38,619 nt of DNA from Bacillota bacterium (GTDB taxonomy: Bacteria; Bacillota; Clostridia; Caldicoprobacterales; DTU083), in the NCBI GenBank assembly GCA_029549985.1, contig JAKPIB010000052.1:1-38619 (forward strand), written 5' to 3'. The notes under the pieces were generated by a model. The model made no database searches. It was not told the origin of the DNA and was given only the letters and a program-made list of their open reading frames with translations. A program made the translations under genes and the position numbers. Below are positions 14,884 to 22,858 of the stretch, piece by piece. The number at the start of each line of letters is the position of its first letter. Position 1 is the stretch's first letter.

Positions 14884-15891
14884 ATGCAGGAAGACTATAT
14901 TATTCAGGTAAGGGACTTGCACAAGACATTCCACACCAACAACGGCAGTATCGTTGTCCTGGACAATATCAACATATCTATAAAGCGCGGCGAGATCTTT
15001 GGGATCATAGGGCTGTCGGGCGCTGGTAAAAGCACGCTCGTCAGATGCATGAACCTATTGGAAAAACCAACCTCGGGCAGCGTGATCGTAGACGGCCGTG
15101 ACCTTACCTCCCTTTCCGAGAGCGAGCTCCGCCGGGAACGCCAGTCCATCGGAATGATCTTCCAGGGCTACAACCTTCTTATGCAGCGCACCGCCCTTGA
15201 TAATGTCTGCTTCCCCCTTGAGATCGCCGGGGTCAAAAAAAAGGAAGCCAGGACAAAGGCAAGGCAACTGCTCGAAACCGTAGGCCTGGCTGATAAGGAG
15301 AAGGCCTATCCGGCCCAGCTCTCCGGCGGTCAGAAGCAGCGCGTTGCCATAGCCAGGGCATTGGCCACCAACCCCAAGGTCCTGCTCTGCGATGAGATAA
15401 CAAGTGCCCTGGACCCGACTACCACCCAGTCCATCCTGGCCCTGCTAAAGGATCTCAACCAAAAGCTCGGGGTGACCATAGTAGTCATCACCCATGAAAT
15501 GAAGGTCATCGAGCGGATTTGCAACCGTGTAGCCATAATAGATAGAAGCCACATCGAAGAGATCGGTACCGTGGACGAGGTGTTCCGCAGGCCTAAAAGC
15601 GCAGCTGCCAGGAAGCTTCTCTACGAGCGCAGCGAAAACATCGAAAAGTTCACAGGCAACGGCAAGCTGCTGCGTCTGGTCTTTGACGGCAGCTCTGCCG
15701 ACCGGCCTATTATAGCCGAAATGGTGCTTAAGTGCGGCACCCTGGTCAATATAGCATTTGCCGATACAAAAAATATCCATGGCAAGATATACGGCCAGAT
15801 GCTCCTGCAACTGCCGGAGGACCCTGTAGCGGTAAACAGGATACTATCCTATCTGGATTCTGAACATATATCTTATCAGGAGGAGGCCTGA
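14884..15891 (+). CDS. metN: Methionine ABC transporter ATP-binding protein MetN
   Basis: Cytoplasmic ATPase of the MetNIQ methionine importer. Walker A GLSGAGKST (residues 43-51), Q-loop GMIFQGYNLL, signature LSGGQKQR, Walker B VLLCDEITSALDP and switch-H VITHEMKVI are all intact. The C-terminal extension (about 265-335, GNGKLLRLVFDGSSADRPIIAEM onward) is the NIL domain that senses methionine and inhibits transport in this family. Start ATG 14884 behind AAAGGAGATAAGG. The gene is 2 nt from metI and lies under a Met T-box, which fits the assignment well. Confidence 0.97.
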   Translation: MQEDYIIQVRDLHKTFHTNNGSIVVLDNINISIKRGEIFGIIGLSGAGKSTLVRCMNLLEKPTSGSVIVDGRDLTSLSESELRRERQSIGMIFQGYNLLMQRTALDNVCFPLEIAGVKKKEARTKARQLLETVGLADKEKAYPAQLSGGQKQRVAIARALATNPKVLLCDEITSALDPTTTQSILALLKDLNQKLGVTIVVITHEMKVIERICNRVAIIDRSHIEEIGTVDEVFRRPKSAAARKLLYERSENIEKFTGNGKLLRLVFDGSSADRPIIAEMVLKCGTLVNIAFADTKNIHGKIYGQMLLQLPEDPVAVNRILSYLDSEHISYQEEA

Positions 15892-15893
15892 CC

Positions 15894-16556
15894 ATGACAA
15901 TTGGGGATTTGATGAAACTGACAGCAGAAGGCTTTGGAGAAACCCTGTACATGACATTTGTCTCAACAGCCTCTGCCTACCTGATCGGCATGCCAATAGG
16001 ACTGATACTGACGGTGACGGACAAGGACGGCATCAAGCCAAATCCCCTTGTCAACGGTATCATCGGATTCATAGTGAATGTCCTTCGGTCCGTACCCTTC
16101 ATCATACTGCTGATAGCGGTAATGCCGATCACCAGGGCTATAGTGGGTACGACGATAGGCTCCTCCGCTACTGTCGTACCGCTTGTTATAGCAGCAGCGC
16201 CCTACATTGCCAGGATGGTGGAAAGCTCTGTAAAGGAGGTCGATCGGGGCGTTATAGAAGCGTCCCTATCTATGGGGGCCTCGCCCTTTCAGATAGTGTA
16301 TAAGGTGCTTTTGCCTGAAGCCAGACCTTCACTGCTCCTGGGCGCTGCCATCACCACTACCACGATACTGAGCTATTCTGCCATGGCAGGCGTCGTAGGA
16401 GGCGGCGGGCTGGGCGATATAGCCATAAGGTATGGCTATCACCGAAAACAGACAGATATAATGATTGTCATGGTAGTCGTGCTGGTCGCAATAGTCCAGG
16501 TGCTGCAGGCAGCAGGCAACTGGATCTCCCGTAGAAATGACAAACGCATCAGGTAA
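15894..16556 (+). CDS. metI: Methionine ABC transporter permease MetI
   Basis: Membrane subunit of the MetNIQ importer, 220 aa with five predicted membrane segments. The EAA-type coupling loop that contacts MetN is VDRGVIEASLSMGASPFQIVYKVLLPEA (around residues 118-145, with the conserved EAxxxxGAsPxqI). Start ATG 15894, overlapping nothing, with GGAGG inside the end of metN. Length and order (N-I-Q) are standard for the family. Confidence 0.96.
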   Translation: MTIGDLMKLTAEGFGETLYMTFVSTASAYLIGMPIGLILTVTDKDGIKPNPLVNGIIGFIVNVLRSVPFIILLIAVMPITRAIVGTTIGSSATVVPLVIAAAPYIARMVESSVKEVDRGVIEASLSMGASPFQIVYKVLLPEARPSLLLGAAITTTTILSYSAMAGVVGGGGLGDIAIRYGYHRKQTDIMIVMVVVLVAIVQVLQAAGNWISRRNDKRIR

Positions 16557-16608
16557 TAATCAAATTTAACTTTATAATAAAATTCTATTGTAAAGGGGAA
16601 ATGAGAAA

Positions 16609-17424
16609 ATGAAAAGAATCGCTTTAGTTTTACTGTCACTTGTTCTCTTGGCTGCAGTATTCACAGGCTGCGCAAACACAGGAAAGAAAACCAATGTACT
16701 TAAAGTCGGGGCTAGCGTCACACCCCATGCCGAGGTCCTGGAGGTAGCCAAGGAGATCCTGGCCAAGCAGGGCATTCAGCTCGAAATCGTTGAGTTCACC
16801 GACTATGTACAGCCAAACTTAGCTCTCAACGATGGCGATTTGGACGCCAACTACTTCCAGCACCAGCCCTACCTGGACAAGTTCAACAAGGACCACGGGA
16901 CCAAGCTGGTATCTGTGGCAGCCATTCATTACGAGCCCTTCGGCCTGTTCGCCGGCAAGACAAAGTCCATTGATGACCTGAAGGACGGAGCCGTGATATG
17001 CGTACCCAACGACGGCACCAACGAAGCCCGGGCCCTCATGCTGCTCGAAGCCCAGGGGCTCATCAAGCTGAAAGAAGGCGTAGGATTTTATGCAACGGTA
17101 CTTGATATCGTTGAAAACCCCAAGAACCTGCAGATCAAGGAGCTGGCTGCAGAACAGCTCACCCATTCCCTGCAGGATGTTGATATGGCTGTAATCAACG
17201 GCAACTTTGCCATCCAGGCCGGGCTCAATGCAAGCACAGATGCCCTTGCAGTCGAAGACAAGGATTCCGAAGCTGCCCAGACATACGCAAATGTAGTTTG
17301 CGTCAAGGAAGGCAAAGAGAATGACCCGGCCATCAAAGCACTCATCGAAGCCCTGCAGAGCAAGGAAGTCAAGGAATTCATGGAGACAAAGTACAAGGGC
17401 GCTGTTGTGCCGATATTCGACTGA
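16609..17424 (+). CDS. metQ: Methionine-binding lipoprotein MetQ
   Basis: Surface-exposed substrate-binding protein of the MetNIQ importer. The signal peptide ends in a lipobox, AVFTGC, with the lipidated Cys at residue 21. The mature protein has the NlpA/MetQ family segments KVGASVTPHAEVLEVAKEIL, VEFTDYVQPNLALNDGDLDA and YFQHQPYLDKFNKDHG, then VCVPNDGTNEARALMLLEAQGLI and AVINGNFAIQAGL. Length 271 aa is standard. Start ATG 16609 behind AAAGGGGAAATG. A terminator follows at 17468, so metNIQ is a complete three-gene unit under the T-box. Confidence 0.97.
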   Translation: MKRIALVLLSLVLLAAVFTGCANTGKKTNVLKVGASVTPHAEVLEVAKEILAKQGIQLEIVEFTDYVQPNLALNDGDLDANYFQHQPYLDKFNKDHGTKLVSVAAIHYEPFGLFAGKTKSIDDLKDGAVICVPNDGTNEARALMLLEAQGLIKLKEGVGFYATVLDIVENPKNLQIKELAAEQLTHSLQDVDMAVINGNFAIQAGLNASTDALAVEDKDSEAAQTYANVVCVKEGKENDPAIKALIEALQSKEVKEFMETKYKGAVVPIFD

Positions 17425-17467
17425 TCGCTTTTTAGGAAAGAACACATAATATGCAAAATCAAATAGA

Positions 17468-17516
17468 AGGACGGTTCAGCCTGTATAGCGACATTTGGAT
17501 GAACCGTCCTTTTTTC
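17468..17516 (+). terminator. Intrinsic terminator after metQ
   Basis: AGGACGGTTCA (17468-17478) pairs with TGAACCGTCCT (17500-17510), 11 bp, followed by TTTTT. Confidence 0.9.
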
Positions 17517-17603
17517 CTGCGCGGACATAGCAACCGGTGATTTCAACTTCTGACTGTCTTCCTCATAGAATGTACTATCATTTTGTTTCATGGAGGTGGC
17601 TAT

Positions 17604-17945
17604 ATGTACAACCCGCCACAGGCACCCCTGGGAACCTTCACCTATGTTGTTGAGCCGGGGGATTCCCTGTTTACGATAGCTCAGAAGTTCAATACCACCA
17701 TTCACAATATACTGACCTTTAACTACCTTCCCGACCCGAATGTGCTGAGAGTAGGCCAGGTGCTGATCATACCGCAGTCGCCGCCGGAAGCCATCATATA
17801 TACCGTAAGGCCCGGAGATACGGTATATTTGATCGCCCGCAGGTTTGGCACGTCTGTTCAGAATATCATCATGTTCAACTACCTGGCCAACCCCGATTTG
17901 ATCTATCCAGGCCAGCAGCTGGTAGTTACCGCTTCTCTCAGATAG
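17604..17945 (+). CDS. Small LysM protein with two LysM domains (113 aa)
   Basis: Two LysM peptidoglycan-binding repeats fill the protein. The first is TYVVEPGDSLFTIAQKFNTTIHNILTFNYLPDPNVLRVGQVLIIP (about residues 13-57) and the second is YTVRPGDTVYLIARRFGTSVQNIIMFNYLANPDLIYPGQQLVV (about 66-108). The conserved GD-S/T, IA-x-R/K-F and YPGQ positions are present. There is no signal peptide or catalytic domain. Short double-LysM proteins of this kind in spore formers are often placed in the spore coat or cortex, so it may be a spore-associated protein, though that is inference. The start is ATG 17604 behind ATGGAGGTGG; the in-frame TTG at 17583 lies upstream of that ribosome binding site. Confidence 0.9.
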   Translation: MYNPPQAPLGTFTYVVEPGDSLFTIAQKFNTTIHNILTFNYLPDPNVLRVGQVLIIPQSPPEAIIYTVRPGDTVYLIARRFGTSVQNIIMFNYLANPDLIYPGQQLVVTASLR

Positions 17946-18094
17946 GACTGTCAAAATACCTTTGGCTTCCTTCTGATTCAAATAGCCTCTTCAGGACTGT
18001 CTGTGCTGCACGGGCGGTCCTATTATGCTTTTTGGTTTATTACTGCTTAATTTGGGCAGTAATATAATTAATAATAAATATTGGGAGGTTGTTT

Positions 18095-18688
18095 ATGAAA
18101 AGCTTAAAGGGTATGAAAACAGCGGAAAATCTGCTGAAGGCCTTCGCAGGTGAATCCCAGGCCAGTAACCGGTATGATTTTTACGCAAAGGTTGCAAGAG
18201 AGGAAGGCTACATACAGATCTCAAAATTCTTCAGGGAAACCTCGGACAACGAAAGACAGCATGCCAAAAGGTTCTTCAACTTCCTTGTCGAAGGCCTCAA
18301 GGAAGAGCTGCCCACTGTAGTTGAGATCAATGCCGGTTATCCCATAGCTAAAGGCAACACCCTGGAAAACCTTAAGGCGGCTGCAGCGGGAGAAAAGGAA
18401 GAATGGCATGATCTGTATCCTGCCTTTGCTGAAGTAGCAAAACAAGAAGGCTTTCCTGATGTGGCTTCGGCATTCCAGATGATAGCAGAAGCTGAGAAGC
18501 GGCATGAGACCAGATTTATCAAGCTTGCCGACAATGTGAGGAATGAAAAGGTATTCCAAAGAGACGAACCTGTCGAGTGGATATGCGATAAATGCGGCTA
18601 TGTGCACTATGGCACGACACCACCAAAGGTATGTCCCTCCTGCCTGCATTCGCAAGCCTATTTCAAGCTCTTCAAGGAAGACTATTGA
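18095..18688 (+). CDS. Rubrerythrin
   Basis: Peroxide-scavenging diiron protein of anaerobes. The N-terminal ferritin-like four-helix domain (about 1-145) has the ligands in LLKAFAGESQASNRYDFYA, TSDNERQHAKRFFNFL (ExxH), and AFQMIAEAEKRHETRF (the second E-x-x-H-type pair). The C-terminal rubredoxin-like domain binds one iron through CDKCGYVHYG and CPSCLHSQAYF. Length 197 aa is normal. Start ATG 18095 behind GGGAGG. It is a single-gene unit ending in a strong terminator. It implies an anaerobic, oxygen-stressed lifestyle. Confidence 0.97.
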   Translation: MKSLKGMKTAENLLKAFAGESQASNRYDFYAKVAREEGYIQISKFFRETSDNERQHAKRFFNFLVEGLKEELPTVVEINAGYPIAKGNTLENLKAAAAGEKEEWHDLYPAFAEVAKQEGFPDVASAFQMIAEAEKRHETRFIKLADNVRNEKVFQRDEPVEWICDKCGYVHYGTTPPKVCPSCLHSQAYFKLFKEDY

Positions 18689-18702
18689 TCCAAACTGCCA
18701 GC

Positions 18703-18746
18703 AATTGCACCACTGGCCAAAATGGCTGTGCTGGTGCAATTTTTCT
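18703..18746 (+). terminator. Intrinsic terminator after rubrerythrin
   Basis: AATTGCACCA (18703-18712) pairs with TGGTGCAATT (18732-18741), with inner GGCCA/TGGC pairing, followed by TTTC and TTTT. Confidence 0.85.
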
Positions 18747-18818
18747 TTTAAAACACCAGCATAACTGTTGCATTTTTCTTAAACTTGTAGTAGTATATTT
18801 AGTGTTCGTTATGAATGA

Positions 18819-18895
18819 CTGGGTGTGGCGCAGCTTGGTAGCGTGCTTGAATGGGGTTCAAGAGGCCGGAGGTTCAAATCCTCTCACCCAGACCA
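18819..18895 (+). tRNA. tRNA-Pro (anticodon GGG)
   Basis: 77-nt cloverleaf with encoded CCA. The acceptor arms CTGGGTG (18819-18825) and CACCCAG (18885-18891) pair, followed by discriminator A and CCA. The anticodon stem CTTGA/TCAAG encloses the 7-nt loop ATGGGGT, giving anticodon GGG (reads CCC/CCU). The T arm GGAGG-TTCAAATC-CTC is standard. Confidence 0.95.
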
Positions 18896-18936
18896 AATAA
18901 ACCGCTTGGATCAATAGATTCGAGCGGTTTATTATT
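18896..18936. terminator. Bidirectional terminator after tRNA-Pro
   Basis: AATAAACCGCT (18896-18906) pairs with AGCGGTTTATT (18923-18933), symmetrical enough to work on both strands. It can stop the tRNA transcript and, on the minus strand, transcripts from the small membrane gene at 19103. Confidence 0.8.
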
Positions 18937-19102
18937 TCAGCAAAACAGATGAAAACCGTTGAAACCCCTTGAAGTTACTCTCGTAGTTAACAAGTTAAGC
19001 TGACAAGTTGATAACAAACAGCTGCATTTATATCCGGGCAGAAATCAGGCAAAGGACAATCAAAATGCTGGATATCTGGGTAAATGACGTTGATTTGACT
19101 TG

Positions 19103-19393
19103 TTATTTACCGCCCCTTTTACGTGACAGGGCCAGGCCGCCAAAGCCGCTGATAACAGCTATATAATAGCCAAAGTCATACCACCATCCGGTATTGTATA
19201 CCTCATAAACCCTTATGTTTTTGTTGAAAAGGCCTCCAATGAGTGAAATCGGCGCAACCCAGCCATGCCAGATGCCCCGGAAGAAACCAGCGGGCTTGTC
19301 TGATGAGGACGTACCGTCCCCCGGCAGGCATCCTGTCAGTATGAACATAAGACAAGCTATGACTATGCCAAAAAGCAAAGCTCTCTTTTTCAA
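19103..19393 (-). CDS. Small membrane lipoprotein-like hypothetical protein (96 aa)
   Basis: A short hydrophobic N-terminus ends in a lipobox-like ILTGC (about residues 18-22, FILTGCLPGDG). Two hydrophobic stretches follow: HGWVAPISLIGGLFN and WYDFGYYIAVISGFGGLALSRKRGG. Short clostridial proteins with the same RGIWHGWVAPISLIGGLF-YEVYNTGWWYDFGYYIAV layout are common and uncharacterised, from memory. Translation starts at TTG (19393) behind a perfect GGAGGG, 7 nt spacing. It lies just downstream of a second small membrane gene (19470-19678). Confidence 0.8.
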   Translation of the reverse strand: MKKRALLFGIVIACLMFILTGCLPGDGTSSSDKPAGFFRGIWHGWVAPISLIGGLFNKNIRVYEVYNTGWWYDFGYYIAVISGFGGLALSRKRGGK

Positions 19394-19469
19394 TGGACTT
19401 CCCTCCTACCATTCATTATATGTCATGCCACTAGAGAAGTTGAAACCTCCTGGCATGCCAACTTTAGGA

Positions 19470-19678
19470 TCACTTGTTCAGGATCTTCTCAAGCAGGTCT
19501 ATGATTTTCCCGATGCCTATAAACATCATGCCGGACATAAAGGCCGTAAGCCAGGTGGCTGCGCTGATCATAGGGCTGCCGGCAAAAGATTTGAGTCCAT
19601 ATGCAAAACCCAATGTGAACAAGGCAAACCCTATAATGAAAAGACTACAGCTATGTAATCCTGCAACTTCGGATCCAC
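19470..19678 (-). pseudogene. Small membrane protein gene with a one-base frameshift (about 69 aa intact)
   Basis: Below the usual ORF length limit. A GTG at 19678, with GGGGTGAT upstream, opens VDPKLQDYIAVVFSL and hits TAG. One base shifted, the frame continues as IIGFALFTLGFAYGLKSFAG, then SPMISAATWLTAFM, MMFIGIGKIIDLLEKILNK and a TGA at 19470. The shift falls on a run of four A on the plus strand (19639-19642): adding one base restores a smooth ~69-residue protein with two membrane segments. So either the gene is broken, the assembly lost one base in the homopolymer, or slippage is used. It pairs with the 19103-19393 gene on the same strand. Confidence 0.65.
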
Positions 19679-19740
19679 TATATCACCCCAGGATTTGTTA
19701 TTGCTATATCATTATACCATAATCATGCTTTTCTATATAC

Positions 19741-19778
19741 AAATAAAGGCCACTCTTGTGAACCATGATGAGTGGCCT
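19741..19778 (-). terminator. Intrinsic terminator after the lipoprotein glycosidase
   Basis: On the minus strand AGGCCACTC pairs with GAGTGGCCT around a 14-nt loop, followed by TTATTTG. It lies 13 nt past the stop codon at 19791. Confidence 0.85.
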
Positions 19779-19790
19779 GTAATAAATAAC

Positions 19791-21590
19791 TTAGTTTATA
19801 TCCAGTTCAATCAGGGTCGCCGCAGGCGGGCTCTGCCCATCCCTGACTACTACCCAGAGCTGGGGCGCTTCTTTCTGCCCTGCCGTGCCTTTCAGCCTTA
19901 TTTCCCAGGAAAGCTCTGTTTTCTCTCCGGGCTTCAACTCCATTATATCTTTTATTGCAGACTGGCTGACCTCCAGGTATTTGCTTGCTACGATCTCTGC
20001 AGTTATGTTTTTGGCTTTCTCTCCGCCTGCATTAACAGCAGCTGCCCTTACCTTGTATATCCCGTCATGTCCCTTTTCAGCCCTTACATCGGTCAATGTC
20101 AGCCTTGCAGGCACAGTATCTGCAAGCAGCTCTATGATATGGATATCTGCCGGGTCAAGCTCCAGGGTAAGAGCAATGCCATCTTCGCTTTCAGTATATC
20201 CAAGGGGGGTCTTCTCGCCGGTCACCGAATACTTCAGCGCTTTCTTGTAGCTGCCCGGAACCTCTATTTTTATGGTATCCCTTTCCATGCCCCTTATCCA
20301 GGCAACCAAAACGACATCGCCGTTTTCCCGCTTGAAGCTGTATACCAGGGGAGGCTCGTCCCTGTCATGCTCTATAGTCAGGTCAACATTTATCTTCTTG
20401 TAGGGGGCAGCAAACAGCTGCCTGGCAGAAGCTATTGCAAACCACAGGTGCTTGGGGAACCGATCATGGTCCAATGCGCCGAGGAAGTAGTTGTTCACAT
20501 CACCTATTGCGGCGCTGTCCAGCCTTAGGTTCTTTATTTCATACCAAAGGACATTGGACACATCCTCCGTGGCGACGATCTGGCTGAATGACCTGTAGAA
20601 GGCCACAGCCTGGAAATGCCTCGTCTTTTCATAGGGGTAGTTCTTCCTTACCCAGCCGGACACGGTTTTGCCGTCCTCCTGCACATAATCACTGTAGCCT
20701 ATCTCTGCCACCCAAAGCTCCTGTTTGCCGCCGTGCTTGCGTATCACGTCTCCGATGAGCTTCAGGGTGCCGTATATGGTCTCTATAGGCTTCGGATCCC
20801 ATGTGCCGTTATAGAAATGCACGTTGATGACATCTATATATTGGGCGGTCCCTGAGGTGAATATGGTGTTCACATGCCCCGGGGTTTTGTTGGTCAGTCC
20901 GCCGAATATGGTCACTGCGTCCGGGTTCGCATCCTTTACTGCCCTGGCGCCTACTTTCACAAGCTCAAGCTGCTCCTGCCAGGAGCCTGTCCAAAAATCG
21001 TAGTTGTCGCCTTCGTTCCATATCTCCCAGTGGCTGATCCTGCCCTTGTAGCGCTCGACTACCCTGTATACAAAATTATACCAGTCATCAAGGTCCTTGG
21101 GAGGTCTCCTCCAGTCTCCACCCGTAGCCCAGCCGGGTGAATAGCATATATACGGATAAAGCTCTATGCCGTATTTTTCAGCCAGGTCGACCTTGGCATC
21201 CAGCAGAGTCCAGTTCTCATGCCCTTTGAATTTTTCATAGTCTCCCCAGGCAATGCTGACCCTCATATCCTTGATGCCGTACTCGACCATAAGAGCGAAA
21301 TCTTGTTCTATGGTCTCTACACTCGTGCCTTTGGGATAATCCTCACACAAGCCCAATATGGGCGAGAAGTATTCTCCTTGCTGATGCAGGTGATTGAGCG
21401 GCCCCTCGACAGGCGTTGTCTCAGGGGTAGGCTCTGGCGTTGGTTTTGGGGATGCAGTCGGGCTTTTGGTAGCTCCCGGTGTCGGACTGCTGCTGGGCTC
21501 GTCAGAAGGTATGCCCGTATTGCATGCTGCCAACAGGGTAAACATGATACATGACAAAATAAAAACTGATGCAAATCTTCTTATGCGCAT
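19791..21590 (-). CDS. Lipoprotein clan GH-A glycoside hydrolase, GH39-like (599 aa)
   Basis: Exported lipoprotein: signal peptide then lipobox LLAAC, with the lipidated Cys at residue 23. A Ser/Thr/Pro linker (about 28-62) follows, and then a (beta/alpha)8 catalytic domain. The acid/base glutamate is E193 in WEIWNEGD and the probable nucleophile is E296 in LWVAEIGYS. This spacing and the segments YGIELYPYICYSPGWA and AQYIDVINVHFYNG resemble GH39/GH5-type enzymes. The C-terminal region (about 430-599) holds beta domains (IEVPGSYKKALKYSVTGEK; then LTLTDVRAEKGHDGIYKVRAAAVNAGGEKAKN, an immunoglobulin-like repeat). It should act on polysaccharide at the cell surface; the substrate is unknown. The start is ATG 21590 behind AAAAGGAG, not the longer ORF from 21662. 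Single-gene unit. Confidence 0.85.
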   Translation of the reverse strand: MRIRRFASVFILSCIMFTLLAACNTGIPSDEPSSSPTPGATKSPTASPKPTPEPTPETTPVEGPLNHLHQQGEYFSPILGLCEDYPKGTSVETIEQDFALMVEYGIKDMRVSIAWGDYEKFKGHENWTLLDAKVDLAEKYGIELYPYICYSPGWATGGDWRRPPKDLDDWYNFVYRVVERYKGRISHWEIWNEGDNYDFWTGSWQEQLELVKVGARAVKDANPDAVTIFGGLTNKTPGHVNTIFTSGTAQYIDVINVHFYNGTWDPKPIETIYGTLKLIGDVIRKHGGKQELWVAEIGYSDYVQEDGKTVSGWVRKNYPYEKTRHFQAVAFYRSFSQIVATEDVSNVLWYEIKNLRLDSAAIGDVNNYFLGALDHDRFPKHLWFAIASARQLFAAPYKKINVDLTIEHDRDEPPLVYSFKRENGDVVLVAWIRGMERDTIKIEVPGSYKKALKYSVTGEKTPLGYTESEDGIALTLELDPADIHIIELLADTVPARLTLTDVRAEKGHDGIYKVRAAAVNAGGEKAKNITAEIVASKYLEVSQSAIKDIMELKPGEKTELSWEIRLKGTAGQKEAPQLWVVVRDGQSPPAATLIELDIN

Positions 21591-21650
21591 TGATGACACT
21601 CCTTTTCCTGCATCAGAATAAAGATGAAGGTTAATCGTTTTCCTATATAT

Positions 21651-21679
21651 ATTAAATAACACTTATGCCGATATGTCAA
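21651..21679 (-). promoter_or_regulatory. Promoter of the lipoprotein glycosidase
   Basis: Minus strand -35 TTGACA (21679-21674), 17-bp spacer, -10 TTTAAT (21656-21651), about 60 nt upstream of the start codon. The rest of 21680-21778 holds a weak hairpin only. Confidence 0.75.
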
Positions 21680-21778
21680 ACCCAAATATACTGACCCTTA
21701 GTTGTCAGGTCATTTTATCCAAAGAACAGATAGATCATAATCCCAGTGCATTACTTTGATATAGAGACGATTTGCTGT

Positions 21779-21943
21779 TCATTTTCTAATTGCAAATTGT
21801 GCTTCTACTGCAGACATAAAGGCGATAGGCGCAATATAGGCCAAATATGAACCCATCAAGAAATATTGCGCTCCTGATACAATAGACGTAATACCAAGCA
21901 AAATCGGCACAGTGCTCAGTCCCTGAACCCTGTTTTTAGCCAT
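21779..21943 (-). CDS. Small hydrophobic protein overlapping cwlD (54 aa)
   Basis: An ORF too short for most gene finders fills the gap after cwlD. It starts with ATG 21943, inside the last codons of cwlD (28-nt overlap, different frame). The product begins MAKNRVQG and then has two hydrophobic stretches, LSTVPILLGITSIVSGA and YLAYIAPIAFMSAVEA, ending QFAIRK. This looks like a two-helix membrane hairpin. The composition is convincingly protein-like over its whole length. The ribosome binding site is weak (AGGGAT, 12 nt away), so translation may be coupled to cwlD. I do not recognise the family. Confidence 0.55.
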   Translation of the reverse strand: MAKNRVQGLSTVPILLGITSIVSGAQYFLMGSYLAYIAPIAFMSAVEAQFAIRK

Positions 21944-22689
21944 CTGAAAAGCAGGGGATCCCTGCCATGGCTTTGCTTCAACATTTCTATTATCCCGTCG
22001 CCGATCGCCTCTGCCATGACCTGTTTGAACTTTTCATCCTGCAGCAGCCTCTTGTCCTCCGGATTTGTTATGAAGCCCAGTTCGACCAGGCAACCAGGTA
22101 TGATCGACTCCCTGAGTATGAAAAAGTCATTGGTCATGATCCTGGAGCGGGCATCACTTGTATTAAGATACTGCTTGTATACCTTATTGTTGATCGACCT
22201 TGAAACAGTCTCTGCGAGCTGCTTGCCCGCGTCGGAGCCAGGATAGTAGAAGACTATCGTGCCGCGGCTCTCGGGGTATTTGGGCCGTGCGTTGACATGG
22301 ATACTAACCAGCAAAGCCCCGCCGCTGTTGTTGACTATGTTTTTCCTGGCATCAAGGTCTCTCCTGTAACGGCTGGATCTTATAGTGCTGAACTTCTCTA
22401 AAGATATATCCTCCTCCCTGGTCATGACTACCTTAAGGCCTTTGCTTTCAAGGTATCGGCGCAGTATCAGGCCAACTTCAAGGTTTATGTCCTTTTCCAG
22501 GAGGCCCTTGTTGTCATGGGTGCCTCCATCTATGCCTCCATGTCCCGGGTCTACTACTATCGTTATATCGGCCATCTGGACCGGTTGCCTGGCGGGCAGG
22601 ACACTAAAGCCGGCAAATACCCCAGCTAGCAGGACAAGCCCGGCCACTGCCAGAAGCAGCTCTTTGCGGCTTATATAGCAAATCTTCAA
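21916..22689 (-). CDS. cwlD: N-acetylmuramoyl-L-alanine amidase, CwlD type
   Basis: Zinc amidase (Amidase_3) needed in spore formers to make the muramic-lactam of the cortex. An N-terminal signal anchor (about residues 10-30, ELLLAVAGLVLLAGVFAGF) is followed by the catalytic domain. VVDPGHGGIDGGT supplies the first zinc His, LLEKDINLEVG the Glu, VSIHVNARPKY the second His, and IIPGCLVELGFITNPEDKRLLQDE the catalytic Glu. The start is most likely the TTG at 22689, 8 nt after GGAGG; a GTG at 22698 overlaps the GGAGG itself. The 257-aa size and single-domain layout fit CwlD. Its last 28 nt overlap a 54-aa ORF. Divergent from the RND gene at 22859. Confidence 0.9.
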   Translation of the reverse strand: MKICYISRKELLLAVAGLVLLAGVFAGFSVLPARQPVQMADITIVVDPGHGGIDGGTHDNKGLLEKDINLEVGLILRRYLESKGLKVVMTREEDISLEKFSTIRSSRYRRDLDARKNIVNNSGGALLVSIHVNARPKYPESRGTIVFYYPGSDAGKQLAETVSRSINNKVYKQYLNTSDARSRIMTNDFFILRESIIPGCLVELGFITNPEDKRLLQDEKFKQVMAEAIGDGIIEMLKQSHGRDPLLFRWLKTGFRD

Positions 22690-22858
22690 GGCATACACCT
22701 CCGAAAGTGAGTCGGATCATTCCTCTTAAAAATGTATTCCCGGCCGCCTGATACTATGTAAAATATGGATAAAAAACCATCCCGTGCTGCATACTAAATG
22801 AAGTCAATCGAAGAGTCGATCAAACCAAACTATCGCAGATCTGAAAGGAAAATCCCCT

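Noticed and set aside
18819-18960. Possible attachment site or integrated element at the 3' end of tRNA-Pro
   Set aside because: No integrase, no duplicated tRNA 3' segment and no phage genes nearby; the following genes are small membrane proteins and a terminator.
21829-21871. Inverted repeat GCGCAATAT/ATATTGCGC, suggestive of an operator or hairpin
   Set aside because: It lies inside the 54-aa ORF with a 25-nt loop and is not followed by a T-run; probably chance from coding sequence.
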